This document shows, in pieces, positions 37,296 to 49,854 of a stretch of DNA of 64,000 bases. A model generated the notes under the pieces. It was not told the origin of the DNA. It did no database searches and worked only from the letters and a program-made list of their open reading frames with translations. The translations under genes and the position numbers were made by a program. Origin of the DNA: Fasciola hepatica (Eukaryota > Platyhelminthes > Trematoda > Plagiorchiida > Fasciolidae). The stretch is from positions 3,782,001 through 3,846,000 of the forward strand of contig CANUEZ040000028.1 of NCBI GenBank assembly GCA_948099385.1. The letters are read 5' to 3'. The stretch's first letter is position 1. The number at the start of each line of letters is the position of its first letter.

Positions 37296-38740
37296 GTAAT
37301 GAATACTATCGTGGCTTATTTTTGATTGTCTTGTTCTAAACAACTGTTTGAAAATTTAAGTGGCCAAGTCATTGGTTGAAAAACTGGGTTTGCTTCATTC
37401 AGTTTAGAACTGCTGAACGAATGCAGAGAATGCAAACCGCGAGCCTCTGACTAATTTCTTCTTAACCACGATTTGAAAAACGGAAAGAATTGAAAGCTCA
37501 ACGAAAGCGGTCGGTCAGGGAAGAATAACAAGTTCCGACCTGCCACACGGCACTCGCAAACCGTTGGCTTTAAAATCGCTTTGAGCCTCACCACACAGAC
37601 AACTGATAGCGCACAAACCAGTCACAGCGTAATTTTCAATGAAGAAATGTTACACCAATTTGCCTTACAACTGACCGAACCCCATCTTTAAGAGTAGTGT
37701 CAAAAACAGTCCCGGAACTGTTGTCATGTGATGAGACTTTGTTCAGGATGATATCTCAAAAAGTTAGCATAGTTTGCTCTCAATATGGAACTTATTCAAC
37801 AGTCGGGCTACTTTCTAAATCGCCACATTACCTAGACGGCCACTCCTTCCTACATCAAATTCATGTTTTGCTCAGTGTCCTATTATATGTCAATCTGTAT
37901 TTTACGTTCGTATTTGAGAAGGGTATACAGTACGTCTGTAATTCATGATATGCATCTCCTCTGGTAGCATTGAAACCCGACATTTTGATACTTGTAATAA
38001 AACAAGACCTTCATCAGTCCACTCTTTGGTGGACTGAAGCACAAAGGGATGATTGCAACAGTGCCGATGTTAATTCAGTACCATCTTTGGTTCGCCTCCC
38101 CAGGCATGACCGTTTGTTTTACAACCTTCACGTCGAAAAACCATCACTTAATTATAACATCGAACCAAGAATTATGGGATGCTTATGATACCTTGAATTT
38201 ATTGGGATACCACATTCAAAAATGACCCAAATTTGGAAAAAATGAAATAATTTCTAAATATATATTGGAAACCGGTAAATCTTTCACTCAGTCAATCACC
38301 AAACTCATTTCATGAGATAAAGGCTACTATCACTTCAACAACATCAATAAAAACAGCTAATGCTACTAATACTACTATTTCCAATACAAATAATACTACT
38401 TCTACTACTAACATCACGACTAATATGCTGGTTCCACAAGGCACCAGTCTTTCGCACTACTTTGATATTTACTTCTGATGTCAGTGAATTACAAAATAAC
38501 ACAGAGACATTCAGTGGAAACTATGCTCACTAATATTTGTCAACATCTCTTCTGTTAAGTTTAGATACCTCCAGTAATACATTTGAAGCTATGTTCACTA
38601 TACATTTTCTTTTGATTTTGCTTATTTATTTCGAATATTTTGATTTTAAAAGCATAACATTTTGGTGAACAAATCAGTGTCAACTCAGCAATCTAGTGTT
38701 TTGCCTAAACTAAAGTACGAATTCTGTGCTCTTCTCCTAG
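37296..38740 (+). other. Intron 5 of the protocadherin gene
   Basis: It runs from GTAATG at 37296 to TTCTCCTAG ending at 38740. It includes a degenerate ACT/AAT trinucleotide stretch at 38360-38424. Short open frames at 37.7 and 38.0 kb show no recognisable motif. Confidence 0.75.
38360..38424. repeat. Degenerate (ACT/AAT) trinucleotide stretch
   Basis: Repeated CTACTAATACTACT-type units with interruptions, a decaying microsatellite in intron 5. Confidence 0.6.
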
Positions 38741-39517
38741 TCTTGCGGAATGACCCCTATGAGTGTACAACGTATTTCGACTCATCCAGAGTACTATTCC
38801 AAGGAGTTCATTTATCATCAACCTCGTTTGGAAAATGATGGTTCATATGAGCTTGCAGCACGTACTCTGAACCAAAGACATGGATTAATCTCACCAACGA
38901 TTCCTCGCAATGCACGACTACGCGTCAGCGCAAGTCATCCCGTTGTTCTTTCTCCACCTACACTGCATGCAACCAGGCAGTTTTCCGGACAAGTCAGCCC
39001 AAACACATTGGTAGGCGGTGTGTTATTGACACAAGGTGAAGGAACTTACGGACGCACAAATAATCAACAATGGCCCCCGGTTTCCTTCACTGCACGTAAA
39101 TCGTACACACATCAACCAAATAAATCATCTGTTACCTCGAGTTTAGGCCTCATGGGCAACAATAATCAAAAACTGGAGTCAGCCTGTGCACAAACTGTCT
39201 ACCAGACCATCGATTCCCACTTAGCCTCCGGACTTCACACATCATTCCGATCACCAGCTACGGTGCGAACAAGTCGAGTTGGACGTTCTTCTGAACGGCT
39301 GGAAATGGACGAATCAGTCACAGCACTGTTGTTGAGCAAACCGAATACATCAGACACGGACTTGCCATATGCTATTGGTAAAGAGTTGGGATCAAAACTG
39401 GTAGACGTTCAAACTTCGACTCAGAATTATGTGTCTGCACCGGGCTATCGTAAACCCGGTAAGCTGCTACGAACGAATTCAGAAAAGAGCGGGTATTTCC
39501 AGACAAGTTTTGTTTGA
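38741..39517 (+). CDS. Protocadherin, terminal coding exon 6 (cytoplasmic tail, PDZ ligand)
   Basis: Encodes residues 1130-1387 after acceptor TTCTCCTAG, starting SCGMTPMSVQR in phase 0. The tail is long, polar and Ser/Thr/Asn/Gln-rich, as in a disordered signalling tail, with tyrosines at EYYSKEF, GSYEL, TVYQT and GYFQT. It ends TSFV before TGA at 39515-39517, which fits a class I PDZ-binding motif (S at -2, V at 0). This would allow anchoring to a PDZ scaffold at cell junctions or synapses. I do not recognise the conserved CM1-CM3 motifs of vertebrate delta-protocadherins, but cannot exclude diverged ones. Whole product: 1387 residues from six exons (4164 nt including stop). Confidence 0.9.
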   Translation, partial: SCGMTPMSVQRISTHPEYYSKEFIYHQPRLENDGSYELAARTLNQRHGLISPTIPRNARLRVSASHPVVLSPPTLHATRQFSGQVSPNTLVGGVLLTQGEGTYGRTNNQQWPPVSFTARKSYTHQPNKSSVTSSLGLMGNNNQKLESACAQTVYQTIDSHLASGLHTSFRSPATVRTSRVGRSSERLEMDESVTALLLSKPNTSDTDLPYAIGKELGSKLVDVQTSTQNYVSAPGYRKPGKLLRTNSEKSGYFQTSFV

Positions 39518-42500
39518 AACAGAAGAGCATTTGCTAGAGCCTTGACTGATTACCCGGAAGTAACTTAACTGGTTTTTCTGTGTAAATAGAACTGCAGTTT
39601 TATTCTTCAAGAGTTCAGTAACTTTTTCTCCATCACTCTTTCCTGGCTATCCGCAACAGTACACAGAAAAGTCGGGTGTTTTTAACTTGTGAGATAAACG
39701 ACAACCAGCAGATCTTTCTGCCAATCAAGTTCGCACTCTGTGAAAATGTTGGTTCCTCACACGACTGTTCCAAAATTCTGAAGCACAGGAGAGCATTTTT
39801 ATCAAATGAAAAAACTTAACATCACGTTCGAATGTTTACCTCTTGTAACTAATATATGATGAATATCAGTTGTCACTGGACTTCGCAGCATACACATACA
39901 AATACTAAATTGTTTATTTGTCCGCCTTCGTCGCAAGCTTTGTACACAGTGAGCTCCGACCTGTTCCTGTGCTCGGTTGCACTTGTGTCCATCTCGTTTC
40001 TCGGTCAGAAGATTCTCCATTCGTATCAATGCCCTAAAAAATCTGTAATATTATTTCAGACTTTTGAAAAACCGTTCAATATATTTGAAAAAACTGATGA
40101 AACAATTCACAGAAACTAATTATTCCGGGTTCGTACGCTGGAGTGCTGGCTATAAACGATTAAAGCCAGATTTTATTCCGCGCGAAAGCATAATGAAACG
40201 GAGAAACTTGTTTGCACTGACTAACCATCACAGCCTATTGAATCGACATTATTCATTGAAACGAGACAAACAAGTTTTCGTATGAGGTAGGGTAAGACTT
40301 TGCGAATTACCAGGAATCCCCTGACCAAGATAAACACTGGAGTTAAAAAGGCAAGGGCAAACACCGGTGGTCCACCGCTGTAACCGAGTACATTGCGGAA
40401 GTTACCGAAGCCTTTACCTTTTGAATCTGATACAATAGTCCCCGGACGGGAAACGTTAAAAACGCATTCCAGAAACTGAAATACTTCTATTCCACTCATC
40501 GATGTGCTCGCGAAATCGGTTGCTAAAGCGCAATGTTATCGCACCACCATATTCAAAAACATCCGTCACTTGTTTAGGCTAAGTCCTTGCCACATCGAAT
40601 ACCGAAACCAACTAGGAACATTTGTTCAAAACCATGCTCCCCCCTACAGCGTATGCTTTATTTGTTCCCGTGGTTCACTGTACGATACATTTTACGATGC
40701 ACCGGCCAGGAAATAAATCAATGAACCCAGGCCCATATGCTGCGTCAGTACTTTGCAAGATGACTGGATATTCCGGAAGATGAAGCGAGTGTAAAAGTGG
40801 CTGGAGTTTTTCAATATTCAGCAAATATTCTCCATTGAATTATTTTTAATTCACGTTCTTCACTGTTTAATAATTCTTTTAATGGATAGCATCTCACTGG
40901 GATTGAGTTTGATAAAAATAAATAAGTCCCAGTCGTCAAAACTTTACCCAACGTTGCGGCCTGAAATGAAAAGTGCACACTTGATGCCTTGTCACTACCG
41001 TCTAGTAAACCGAGGCGCCATAGGCTAAATGAAGTAAACTGCATTATGAACTTGGGTAGGAAGATGATTTAACTTGTTTTATGTACGTTGCTCTGCAGTT
41101 GCAACAGTATTCCTTGTGAAAAATTATAGCAGCGCTGCATTTAACAGCGCGCTTTATATTGTGATTCTAAATTGCCAAAGTTCTGATGCGCCCAACAACA
41201 TAATTCTCGAACTCTCTGAGCATAGTCTGATAGTATTTTGCACAGCATTTCTAAAAGAAACGAAATTTGCCTCGGCAGCTTCGAGGAAATTAGTCTCCCA
41301 GCATTATATACATCAGTAGATAGTCTCTTTTCTTGTTTGAGTTTGGAGTTAAAACAAAAGGGATGATTTCGTGGTTTTAATTAATCAGTGATTCTCTCGG
41401 TTTATTTCAAAAGTGATGTAAATAATGTCTTCGAGCTCAGTTATTCGATGAAAGTGCCTCACAAATGTTGGGCATTTATCCGTATATCTACATGTATAAA
41501 TATTTGGATCACGTATTTTTTAAATAAATGCAAACTGCCAACGGAAAAGTGATATAAAATTCCAACCCATTTGCTCCTTAAATGTGAACTTTGCTAGGCT
41601 GAATTGCATGTGTCACATCCCCCGTTTAATGCGCCTGAGTTGCAAGTAGCATTTCTTTTTCGCAGACCTTTCTCACGTGAAATATGATTACGCACTGCTT
41701 TTGTTGGTATGCATTTAGTGAGGATTAGCGGAAGTTAGCAGAATCGCAGTGTTTTGGACACTCACATCTGCTTATAGTTATTATTTGAACTAGAACTAGT
41801 GCAGCGCGAGAAGTTGTCTCGAACATCATGTGATCCGTATCATTTAAGGGCTCATTCATTTGTGCAAAATTCCTAGTGCATGCTCTTACGCAAACAGCCT
41901 TTTGCTCCATGGGATGTCTTCCAGCCCCTCCCTAACTTTTGTCTGCAGATCGTCGAATAATAATAAAGTAGATTAGGTATCCCGTATCATCAGCTTAATA
42001 GGAGTTCTATTCTTAACGACTTTATGCGAAAGAACAAGAAGTTAATGCGATTTCATGCTCGATTAGATACAGTTTGCGCTGAGTCTCTATTCTGCAATTG
42101 TAATAAAGGGAGGCTTCCTGTCGTTCCTTTTTTCAGCACGTAATAAACAACGAGATTCACGGTCTAGGGTTAAAAAATAAAATTCCAATAATGTTTTGTT
42201 GATAAAAATCCTCGCATTGTCATTTTGCCTACAGCGAGCACATAAGCACACAATTTCGCTTGGACAGTTTTCTTCATCATGGCACTAAGTAAGTGGTTTT
42301 GCAATGAATCCCATTTCGCATCGGTTTACCGAGTACAGCAAAAAATGCGGAATCCCCCGGCAAAACTGTTATTACCCCGTTTAGGGGGCAGAACGATGAG
42401 GGAGACTAATAGTATACAGCTACAATGGATCGTAATAACCCAAAACGGGCGCATAAAACGGATCGTTAACATCAGAGTAGCTCCTAGATTTGAACGTCCA

Positions 42501-43276
42501 ACCTAACATTAGGTTTGCTTGAAGTGGAAAAACACATGAAGTCGTTACAATATCATATTCTTTCAGCAAAATGGATCATAAAGGCTTTTATCAAGATGCT
42601 TTGTTACATTGTTTTTTGCTAGATAATGACGGTAGTGAAGACACATATCCAGATAACCGCTCTGATTACGCTGAATAACTTTCTGCCCAACACGTACTAT
42701 CGCTTACGAATAACAACCTCAGATATGTTTAAATTAGAAATTATCAAAACCTCCCTTTTTTAATTATGTTTCATTCATCAAAATTTTACCTTTTTTAAGC
42801 TGGCATGTTAAAACAGTCATCCAATGAGGAAATCACGAAGCCTCCTAACATTTCTCTATGTCACAAATAACAATTCAAAAACCTGGCTCGGCTGTTTGAA
42901 GCTTAAAATGTTCTATGATGATAAAAAGGCCAATTTATCGCTAAGCGGTTTCAAAAGATAACACTTCAAAGCACATCCCAATTAAGATCATCATTTAGTT
43001 TCCTAAGGTTATTTCTCTTAATATACGGAAGACGAAAATAAGCCAAATTGCAAGCCCTCGGTTTTTGTACCGTGATATGCTTCTGTCCATTTTGCAATCA
43101 CAAACGAAACAGTAAAGATAGCTCGTAAAACAACCATGAAAAAATATGTGCCCAGAGAACTTGATTCACATGAACATGGAACTTTAGTGAGGCTGTAGAG
43201 TAGTTTTCTTGAGTCCAAAAAGTGGTCTGTTCCTGATGTTATTATTTAAATGAGATTTGTTTACAGACAGACTCAC
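39518..43276. other. 3' flank of the protocadherin gene; no confident gene
   Basis: The 3' UTR must begin here. The first canonical AATAAA I find downstream is at 40712-40717, so the polyadenylation site is not resolved; variants such as AATATA near 40078 are possible. On the - strand, open frames at 40221-40499 (containing a GGPPVFALAFLTPVF hydrophobic stretch), 40811-41044 and 43018-43218 are hydrophobic. They could be exons of the same unrecognised gene as the exon at 43277, but splice phases did not join cleanly. Confidence 0.4.
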
Positions 43277-43531
43277 AAGATTACTGAGAACACCGGCAAA
43301 CTCGACGCTTCCTGCTGGAAATTTCAGCTGTCCTGTACTTCGTCTGTAGTTCATATGCAAGCGAACAATAAACCGTCCAAGTTGACCTGTACGATTATCG
43401 ATTCGTTCAAGTGAGCACGCAACCTGTGTAATATTTGTCGTACATATAGGTGTCTGTCCAGGCGATTTTGGGTGCATCACACAAAGTATTGAACCGCGGT
43501 ATAATGCGCAAAATAACTGGCCTCTTTCTGG
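43277..43531 (-). CDS. Putative internal exon of an unrecognised cell-surface protein
   Basis: An open stretch of exactly 85 codons on the - strand. A pyrimidine-containing acceptor (CTCCTTTTCAACTAAG, AG at 43533-43532) precedes it and a strong donor, GTGAGT (43276-43271), follows it, phase 0 at both ends. It begins PERGQLFCALYRGSILCVM and contains PICTTNITQVAC, two N-glycosylation sites (NIT, NRT) and six residues later GRFIVRLHMNYRR, ending KFPAGSVEFAGVLSNL. Five cysteines and glycosylation sites suggest an extracellular region. Neighbouring - strand open frames are hydrophobic: 43.0-43.2 and 40.2-40.5 kb downstream, and 44.6-44.9 kb upstream with a possible signal peptide after MSDTW. I do not recognise the family, and the full gene model is not resolved. 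Confidence 0.4.
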
Positions 43532-46500
43532 CTTAGTTGAAAAGGAGTCTTGATAAGATCAACTCAAGTGACTGTTCCAAAGTGCTGTATTGCGTCCCTC
43601 TAAGCAGACCGAAAGCAATCAACTTTAAAACACTGGTTATGGCTAACGTGATCACAATTCGCCTATGGCTTCCCGATATGTGCGTACAAATCGATTGCTG
43701 TAAGTACTTCAGTTGCTTTGGACAAGGACGGAATCCACTTAAAGAAAAATGACTTCTGATAACCCGATATCAGTGGCGGAGCCAGAAGTGAGTTAAAACC
43801 GTACTACCACATAATAACCATAGAACAAATTTCACTCCGCATTGTAACATCATAAAAATGAATTTCAACCCTATTAATAGCTGAACAGCTACACCAGTAG
43901 TATTCATATGCTCTGCTTGAGCAAGATTAGGTATCAGTGAAAACAACCGGTCAATTTTTGTATTGTTGTTCCTAATGTAAACACGGAACAATCCAGAGCG
44001 TACGTTTGCTTGCGATGACCAAGCTTTTCGTATTTTCTGTTGGGTGTTAACATTAGTTCTTTTCGCCTATCCTTACAACACTTTCAAATAGTTTTCAAGA
44101 AAAATCAAGCGGGTTTTTGGACCCCGGCCGTTGCTGGAGTGTTATTTACCGAACCCTTTGACCACCGATAACCAGCTAGAAGCAAACGAATCAAAGGTGG
44201 AGTCGGTTAGCTGACAGCAGTCAATCTTATTTACACCTGTGGTCATACACGGATAGATGACAGCTGAAAAGCAAAATTTGCTAGAACCCCTTTTCCTAAC
44301 TATCATGAAAGGTCTTAATTAAAGTAGTGAATAATTACATAATTATGATTTGTATTTAGTCAGAGTCGATTATTTTACCTTTCTTTAATCCACAGACTTC
44401 CCATTGTATTTTGGTCACTTTTGCTGTTTTCGCTAATCGGTTGTGACTCCGTAGTAATCTCCACCCAATCTTGTGTGCAATTCTGAAATCGTGTGCAAAT
44501 GTTGGGAGAGATTGTAAAAAATTATTTCCACAAACTTGAAACCATACCTCTATTTGTCTTTTATTTTGATATTCCCGCTGCCGCTAAGCGAATTCCCGTT
44601 TGGAATATTTAACTTAATTTAATTTGCCCACGTGATGGAGTGAAATGAAATTTACTAATGACCGGAATCGTGGAAGGCCAATAGGGATCCAGAATTAGAG
44701 GAACAATCGAACGTTCACTGTGCAGGTTGAAACCACTCACTTCATAATCATTTCCCCTTTGATTTAAACTTATTAAGTGATCCAATCCTACAAGCAGAGA
44801 AAACTGAAACAACCGGAATATAATCCACGTATCTGACATCCTCTTCAGTAAGTGGCTGGATTGGCGCTCGAGCAGTAGCAGCTCAGTTTGGTGCCCGGAG
44901 TTTGTCATCAAAAAGATCTTATTAAGTTAATCTTATCAAAGGCCGAACAGTCAGTTCGTTATACGAAAATTGTTTCCTTCTCTTATCCGCTGCCTAGAAT
45001 GATTGATTAAAAGCTTCACGTTGCTTATTTGACCGCTTTGTCTGCCACCGAGCGACGCTTTTTCAGACCAGTCGAAGAGCCACTCAGGTAAGTAACTGGA
45101 CCAGCAGAACAATCTACCTGTTCATCTTTGCACACAGGTAGTCACCACGCAAAGGAACACGTACTCATCAATCACCAGGTGTGGAAAATCCGATTAGGTA
45201 TTTAGTGACCCAGCCAAAACAGACATTCGATCATTTTTCTGACTTTAGCAAACGCCAGTTTTAGAGACGGAAAGAACTTTTTGTTTTATTCCTCTCTGGT
45301 TTGTTAGTACTCAGACTGCAAGTTGTACGTAAGACATTGGATAGAATGGTTGAATTCATGAGCTTTATCGGTTGTTTCTGAAGTATTCCTTAAAAGATTC
45401 GATTAACTTCAAGCAGGTTTTACCAGCATCCGTCTGTTGTTTATGAAGTAATCACGTGTTCGCACGCAAAAACCGTGTTGTTACACTGCAGTGACATGCT
45501 TCCATTTCAGATTGCCTCTGAGGAATTCTGCTTTCTAGATGTGTAGCTAAAAATCAGAAATGATCCTCCAAGAAGAACTATCAACAATTCCGAAAATAAA
45601 ACATTTCCTGTATGCTCATTTCAAGTGAAGTTATTAGGAGTTGAAAAATTTCGCAAGTAGTTTAGCCTCATTGTTATTCTACAACTCTAGAGTTTATTTT
45701 GGTTTGAACAAAAATGTTCACTTTTTTCTCATAAAGAAAAGTAGAACAGTAAGAGATTGCTAAACAGTCCTTCGCATGTTCATCCCTAATTAATGTGAAA
45801 AGTGGCTATTAGATAATGCATGAAGCGAGTCGGAGGTTTGTACGGTTTCTCCACTACCTAGAATGAAGAGGTTTTTTGGTGAATAATCACGTATTACTAC
45901 AGTTAAACTACATTACCTTCAGTCCTCAGTGACTGTTTTCGCTAAGGTCATTTCTTTCGTAAATATCCACCAATTTATAAGTTGATGAACATAGTGAGAG
46001 AGACAATTGAAATTATCTCACAAAGTTTCCTCAACAGTTCTAATGCCCATTGGACCACTTATCCGATGGAAACCATAACCGCTCAGGTGCACATAAGCAT
46101 ATCTGGAATGAAATATATCCCTTCTTTTAATCAATATGGTCTTTATTTCCTCCCGCACCAGCAGTGAGGCGGAAATATGCTCCACTGGCAGAAAAGGGAA
46201 GTACCAATGCACACCGAACAAAAAACACAGCAATCCACAATCATTTTCAACAGGCGGCCAAGGCAATGACAGGGGGTATGAAACCAGTCTAAGTGTATAA
46301 ATATTGATATCACACAGTGCATCTCCCACCCTGTCTAGGGGCTAGTTACGCGCCCAGTAGTGACGCTGCTCAGCGGCCTATATAGCTTAAAATCCCGCCG
46401 TGGTTTTGTTGGACATAAGCACAAGAAGTCCCTTGTTCTTCGGACTCATTGAAACAGGGTTATAACAGAGAGCTCTCAGTTATATGGTTTATCTCCGTAA

Positions 46501-48655
46501 CTTGTCTTAGTCAGATTTGCGATATACTGTTTCGCATTCAAGGCAGTCGGAAAATTCTCGTTATTTTGCACACTAACACTGGATTGGGTAATTCATTTTC
46601 AACAATCACTTGTGAGCTTCGACGTTCAGGTCACAAATGCGATCCGATACAATCTTTCACAGAGAACTGTCGCAATGTGGTAACGTGGTTGTCGGCATTC
46701 AGTGAGGTGGTGCTTATAGTGATGCGTTACCTAGTGCTTTGCTCATTTGCTTGACATAAAATACCTGTTAACTTTAGCACTAGACGAGAAAACCTCTGCC
46801 CCAAATGAAAAAATATGAGCTTTCGCCCTAATCTAGTAGACTATTTTATTCAGCTTATCGCACCGGAGTATGGAATGAAATGTTTCACGTTTTCAATACA
46901 TAGGAATTAAATAAGTATTTGCGTCTCGCTTTATTTTCCTTATTTCTGTTCTCAGGAACTGGATAAGTGTAATACTGTGTTTCACGTTTTCACTCTATCT
47001 TTGGTGTTAGTCGTTACGGATTATAATATTCCCCCGTGCAGGTGAAAAGGTTGAGAATTTTGCTTCCCTCTGTAAACAAATATGAAATGTTCAGTAAGAG
47101 AATGAATTACACTGAGCAACCTATTTATAGATTCCTAATAGATTTAGATAAACGTATTTCTAATTTGTCCAAAAAGCTCCTATCGAAAATAAAAAAATCA
47201 CATGAATATAAGTGGTCATCACCAGTTACGGAGATTCAAAACAAAATACCACTTATGTTCAACAAATAACGAACAACGATTCTAACCTCGTCACAAGAAA
47301 CATAGTGATCGATTCTATATATTGGTTTTGTACACGAAGCAGTAAGGTGCATCAAGATGAGTTATTTCAGGAAAAAAATCCATTTTAATCGTAGCTTAAG
47401 AAAGTTTAAAAAGGTTTTTTCTGCTACGTACGCACTTCAGAGATTCATCGTACTGCATCCGCAGATTCATACCAATTATCAGTAGATGCTTGCACGTATA
47501 TTCTGCAGTGAATGGAAAGCTAGCAGATCAGGTTGTTTATGCCGACAGATTTTCGCTGCCTAATCTAATCTAATCTAATCTAAAATATCGATTCACTTGT
47601 TAAATCTTGTTTTTCAAGGGCAACCTAAGAAAGGAACAATTCTAGAGCGTCCTATCCAATAGTAACATGCTTACAGATCAGCCATTCGCGATCAGCCACA
47701 GCAGTTTTGAACTTCCGTAGATGTAAAACTCGATTTTTTTCTTCATCTTATGTATGAATCGCCTGAAAGCAAGAGACTGGCTGCCTGAGTCGAATTCATT
47801 TTTTATAGCCTAAAAATTCACGAAGCTGTACCACTCGAGGTGACGGAGCCATGAGCGTAAACGTACAACCACCATTCCCTAGTCGCCCAGTGGCTAGCGG
47901 TCATGCTACGGACCTCGATGACGTATGCGTAATTGCTTTTTGGATATTACCTGAGCATGACACAAAATACAATGCTACACGGAACCGTTGCTACGGCATA
48001 GATAACCCCCATATAGTTTACATCTTTACCCATAGAGGTGGCCGGCGTAGGACCTTCAACTTTGTTGGCCAGCGACGGATTTCGCGGAAGCATAATGAGC
48101 TTCGATACCGTTACCGAAGATCAAAAAGGAAGTGAGCTGAATTCTTATCGTGAAACGTGAAATGCAGAGTCCTAACTCACCTTTCTGTAACAATTGGATA
48201 GCGTCTACCAGTATACACACCGAACGAAGGCATTTCTATATATCTATGCTTTTTGTTAACACACGATTATGGGTCACTGAAAACAGCTGTCTTTGTTTTC
48301 AGTTTTTCTGGTTTTATTGTGGGCAAGGACTTATTCAGAACAATGGTTATTTCGTGAGGCCGCAGGCAAAGGGGTACAGTTCTAGGTTCAACCGTTATTC
48401 TGAATGAATAATCCCTTTGTCACTGTCCAAATCCATTATTGTATACGTAGTGATAATCCTGCTTGTCAATCAATCAACTTGTTTCCACTTGCTTGAAAGT
48501 TATCACTGATTTGATCTCCAAAATAATTTACCATTACCACAGTTACAAACTTCTAAAGCCACCACTAACGGTAATCACAAAAATATGACTGGCTCAACAC
48601 TCATTTGCGTCTGATGAACTTTTTTTCATTGTCATATATTGGTTTGTAAACAGCT
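43532..48655. other. Stretch without a confident gene
   Basis: Short open frames only. On the - strand, 44609-44911 contains MSDTWIIFRLFQFSLLVGL followed by a polar region and could be a 5' exon of the gene suggested at 43.3 kb, but no convincing donor was found. A frame at 46018-46329 (-) is also open without recognisable motifs. A (TAATC)n run lies at 47561. Confidence 0.4.
47561..47582. repeat. (TAATC)n short tandem repeat, about 4.4 units
   Basis: Four perfect TAATC units and part of a fifth. Confidence 0.9.
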
Positions 48656-48664
48656 CAGCTGACG

Positions 48665-48835
48665 AACGGCGGGCAAAGGGTCATCACGACAAACTTTAGA
48701 CCCTTCTGTCTTTAGTTCGAATCCAGTCACCACCAGCTGTCAGTTCCCCTGACTGGAAGCCCCAAACTGTCTGCGACTCCCATCCTGATATACTATACCA
48801 TCATTATATGGTAAAAAGAAAGTGAATACATAAAA
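48665..48835 (+). mobile_element. tRNA-derived SINE, family 2, copy a
   Basis: It contains GCGGGCAAAGGGTCATCAC, then ACTTTAGAC, then a B-box-like AGTTCGAATCCAGTCACC, then a body with TGCGACTCCCATCCTG and an A-rich tail (AAAAGAATAAAAAGG). The same order of blocks recurs at 54.67 kb, including GCGGTCAAAAGGTTATCAT, ACTTTGGAC and AGTTCGATTCCTGCCACC, so this is a dispersed element. The 5' limit is approximate. The spacing of the blocks fits a Pol III promoter, but the A box is not canonical. Confidence 0.5.
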
Positions 48836-49854
48836 GAATAAAAAGGAACTAGGCTTCATTGTGGTACTGTTGTCATTGTTGTTCCGATCAGTGAATGTGA
48901 TCTCGGTCATTCCGCTTGACCCAGTTTCAGTGTGGCTGATGATAAGTGAACTATGCTTTCATTTTGCTTGGTAGAATGGTTTTGGGTGTTTACAGGTCTG
49001 TCATAATCCTGAAAGATAACACATAAGGTTTTTTGGATCAAGTTGAAAAGATAACTGTTGAGACGCTCACTTCCGTTACTGCAGAATTTCTAGGTACTTC
49101 TTGCTCGCGATAACCGTAGCTCCGGTCTGCGAATGGAAGATCAAGAGATGGCAAAGCCGCAAGCCAAGACAAAGTACATTTACGCAGATTAGCAACCCGG
49201 TATTTGAAGCGAGATTAGAACCTTCTCGAACTCGGGCATCTAGTCAGGTTAAAGTCTTGATGGGTTGACTGCACGCCGGAAAGTTGGGGCAATTGATTAT
49301 TGACCCAATTTCTGCGAGAAAGCAAAAACCTTTTCCGTAAGCCTAGGAAGTAAAACAGTCGGACTGGTCCTTTATCGACGACTGATTAGTCAACCCGACC
49401 TGGCATATTCAAGCTGGTTTGTGGCTTGTTCCGTGAAACCTTCATTTTGTGCTCTCCTGACAGTAACGCGAAACTGCCAGGCATTTCTCACTCTCTGGAA
49501 ATACGGTGTTATTTGTCATCCTTGTGTCCTCTTAAATGGACTAGTAGGAAGACGGTGGTAGCATTATACGTCCAGCAGTTTAAAATTCCATATTACTTCA
49601 CATTTTACTCAGAACACGAGTTGCAGGCGAACGTATGTTTTCGGTGATTTCATTCTCAAGCGATTACAATGACATTTATATGAAAACAAATTATTAAGAA
49701 GAGTTGGAAAAAGTCTCACTAAGTCAGTGGGGATAATTAAGGGTGAGGAAGGATGGAACCTCGTGTAAGTGACCAGATTATGTAACCGTTGCTAGTTAGC
49801 TTACGTCACCGCTGCGCCCGGTTGTGTAACACAGTTGAGTTTTGGCCATGGGAG

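Noticed and set aside
43771..43790. CAGTGGCGGAGCCAGAAG resembles the terminal repeat of some hAT transposons.
   Set aside because: No matching inverted end, target-site duplication or transposase was found nearby.
47851..48135. A 94-codon + strand frame with a basic C-terminus and a tRNA-like stretch near 47890.
   Set aside because: No known motif, no second copy found in the window, and the tRNA resemblance lacks a B box.
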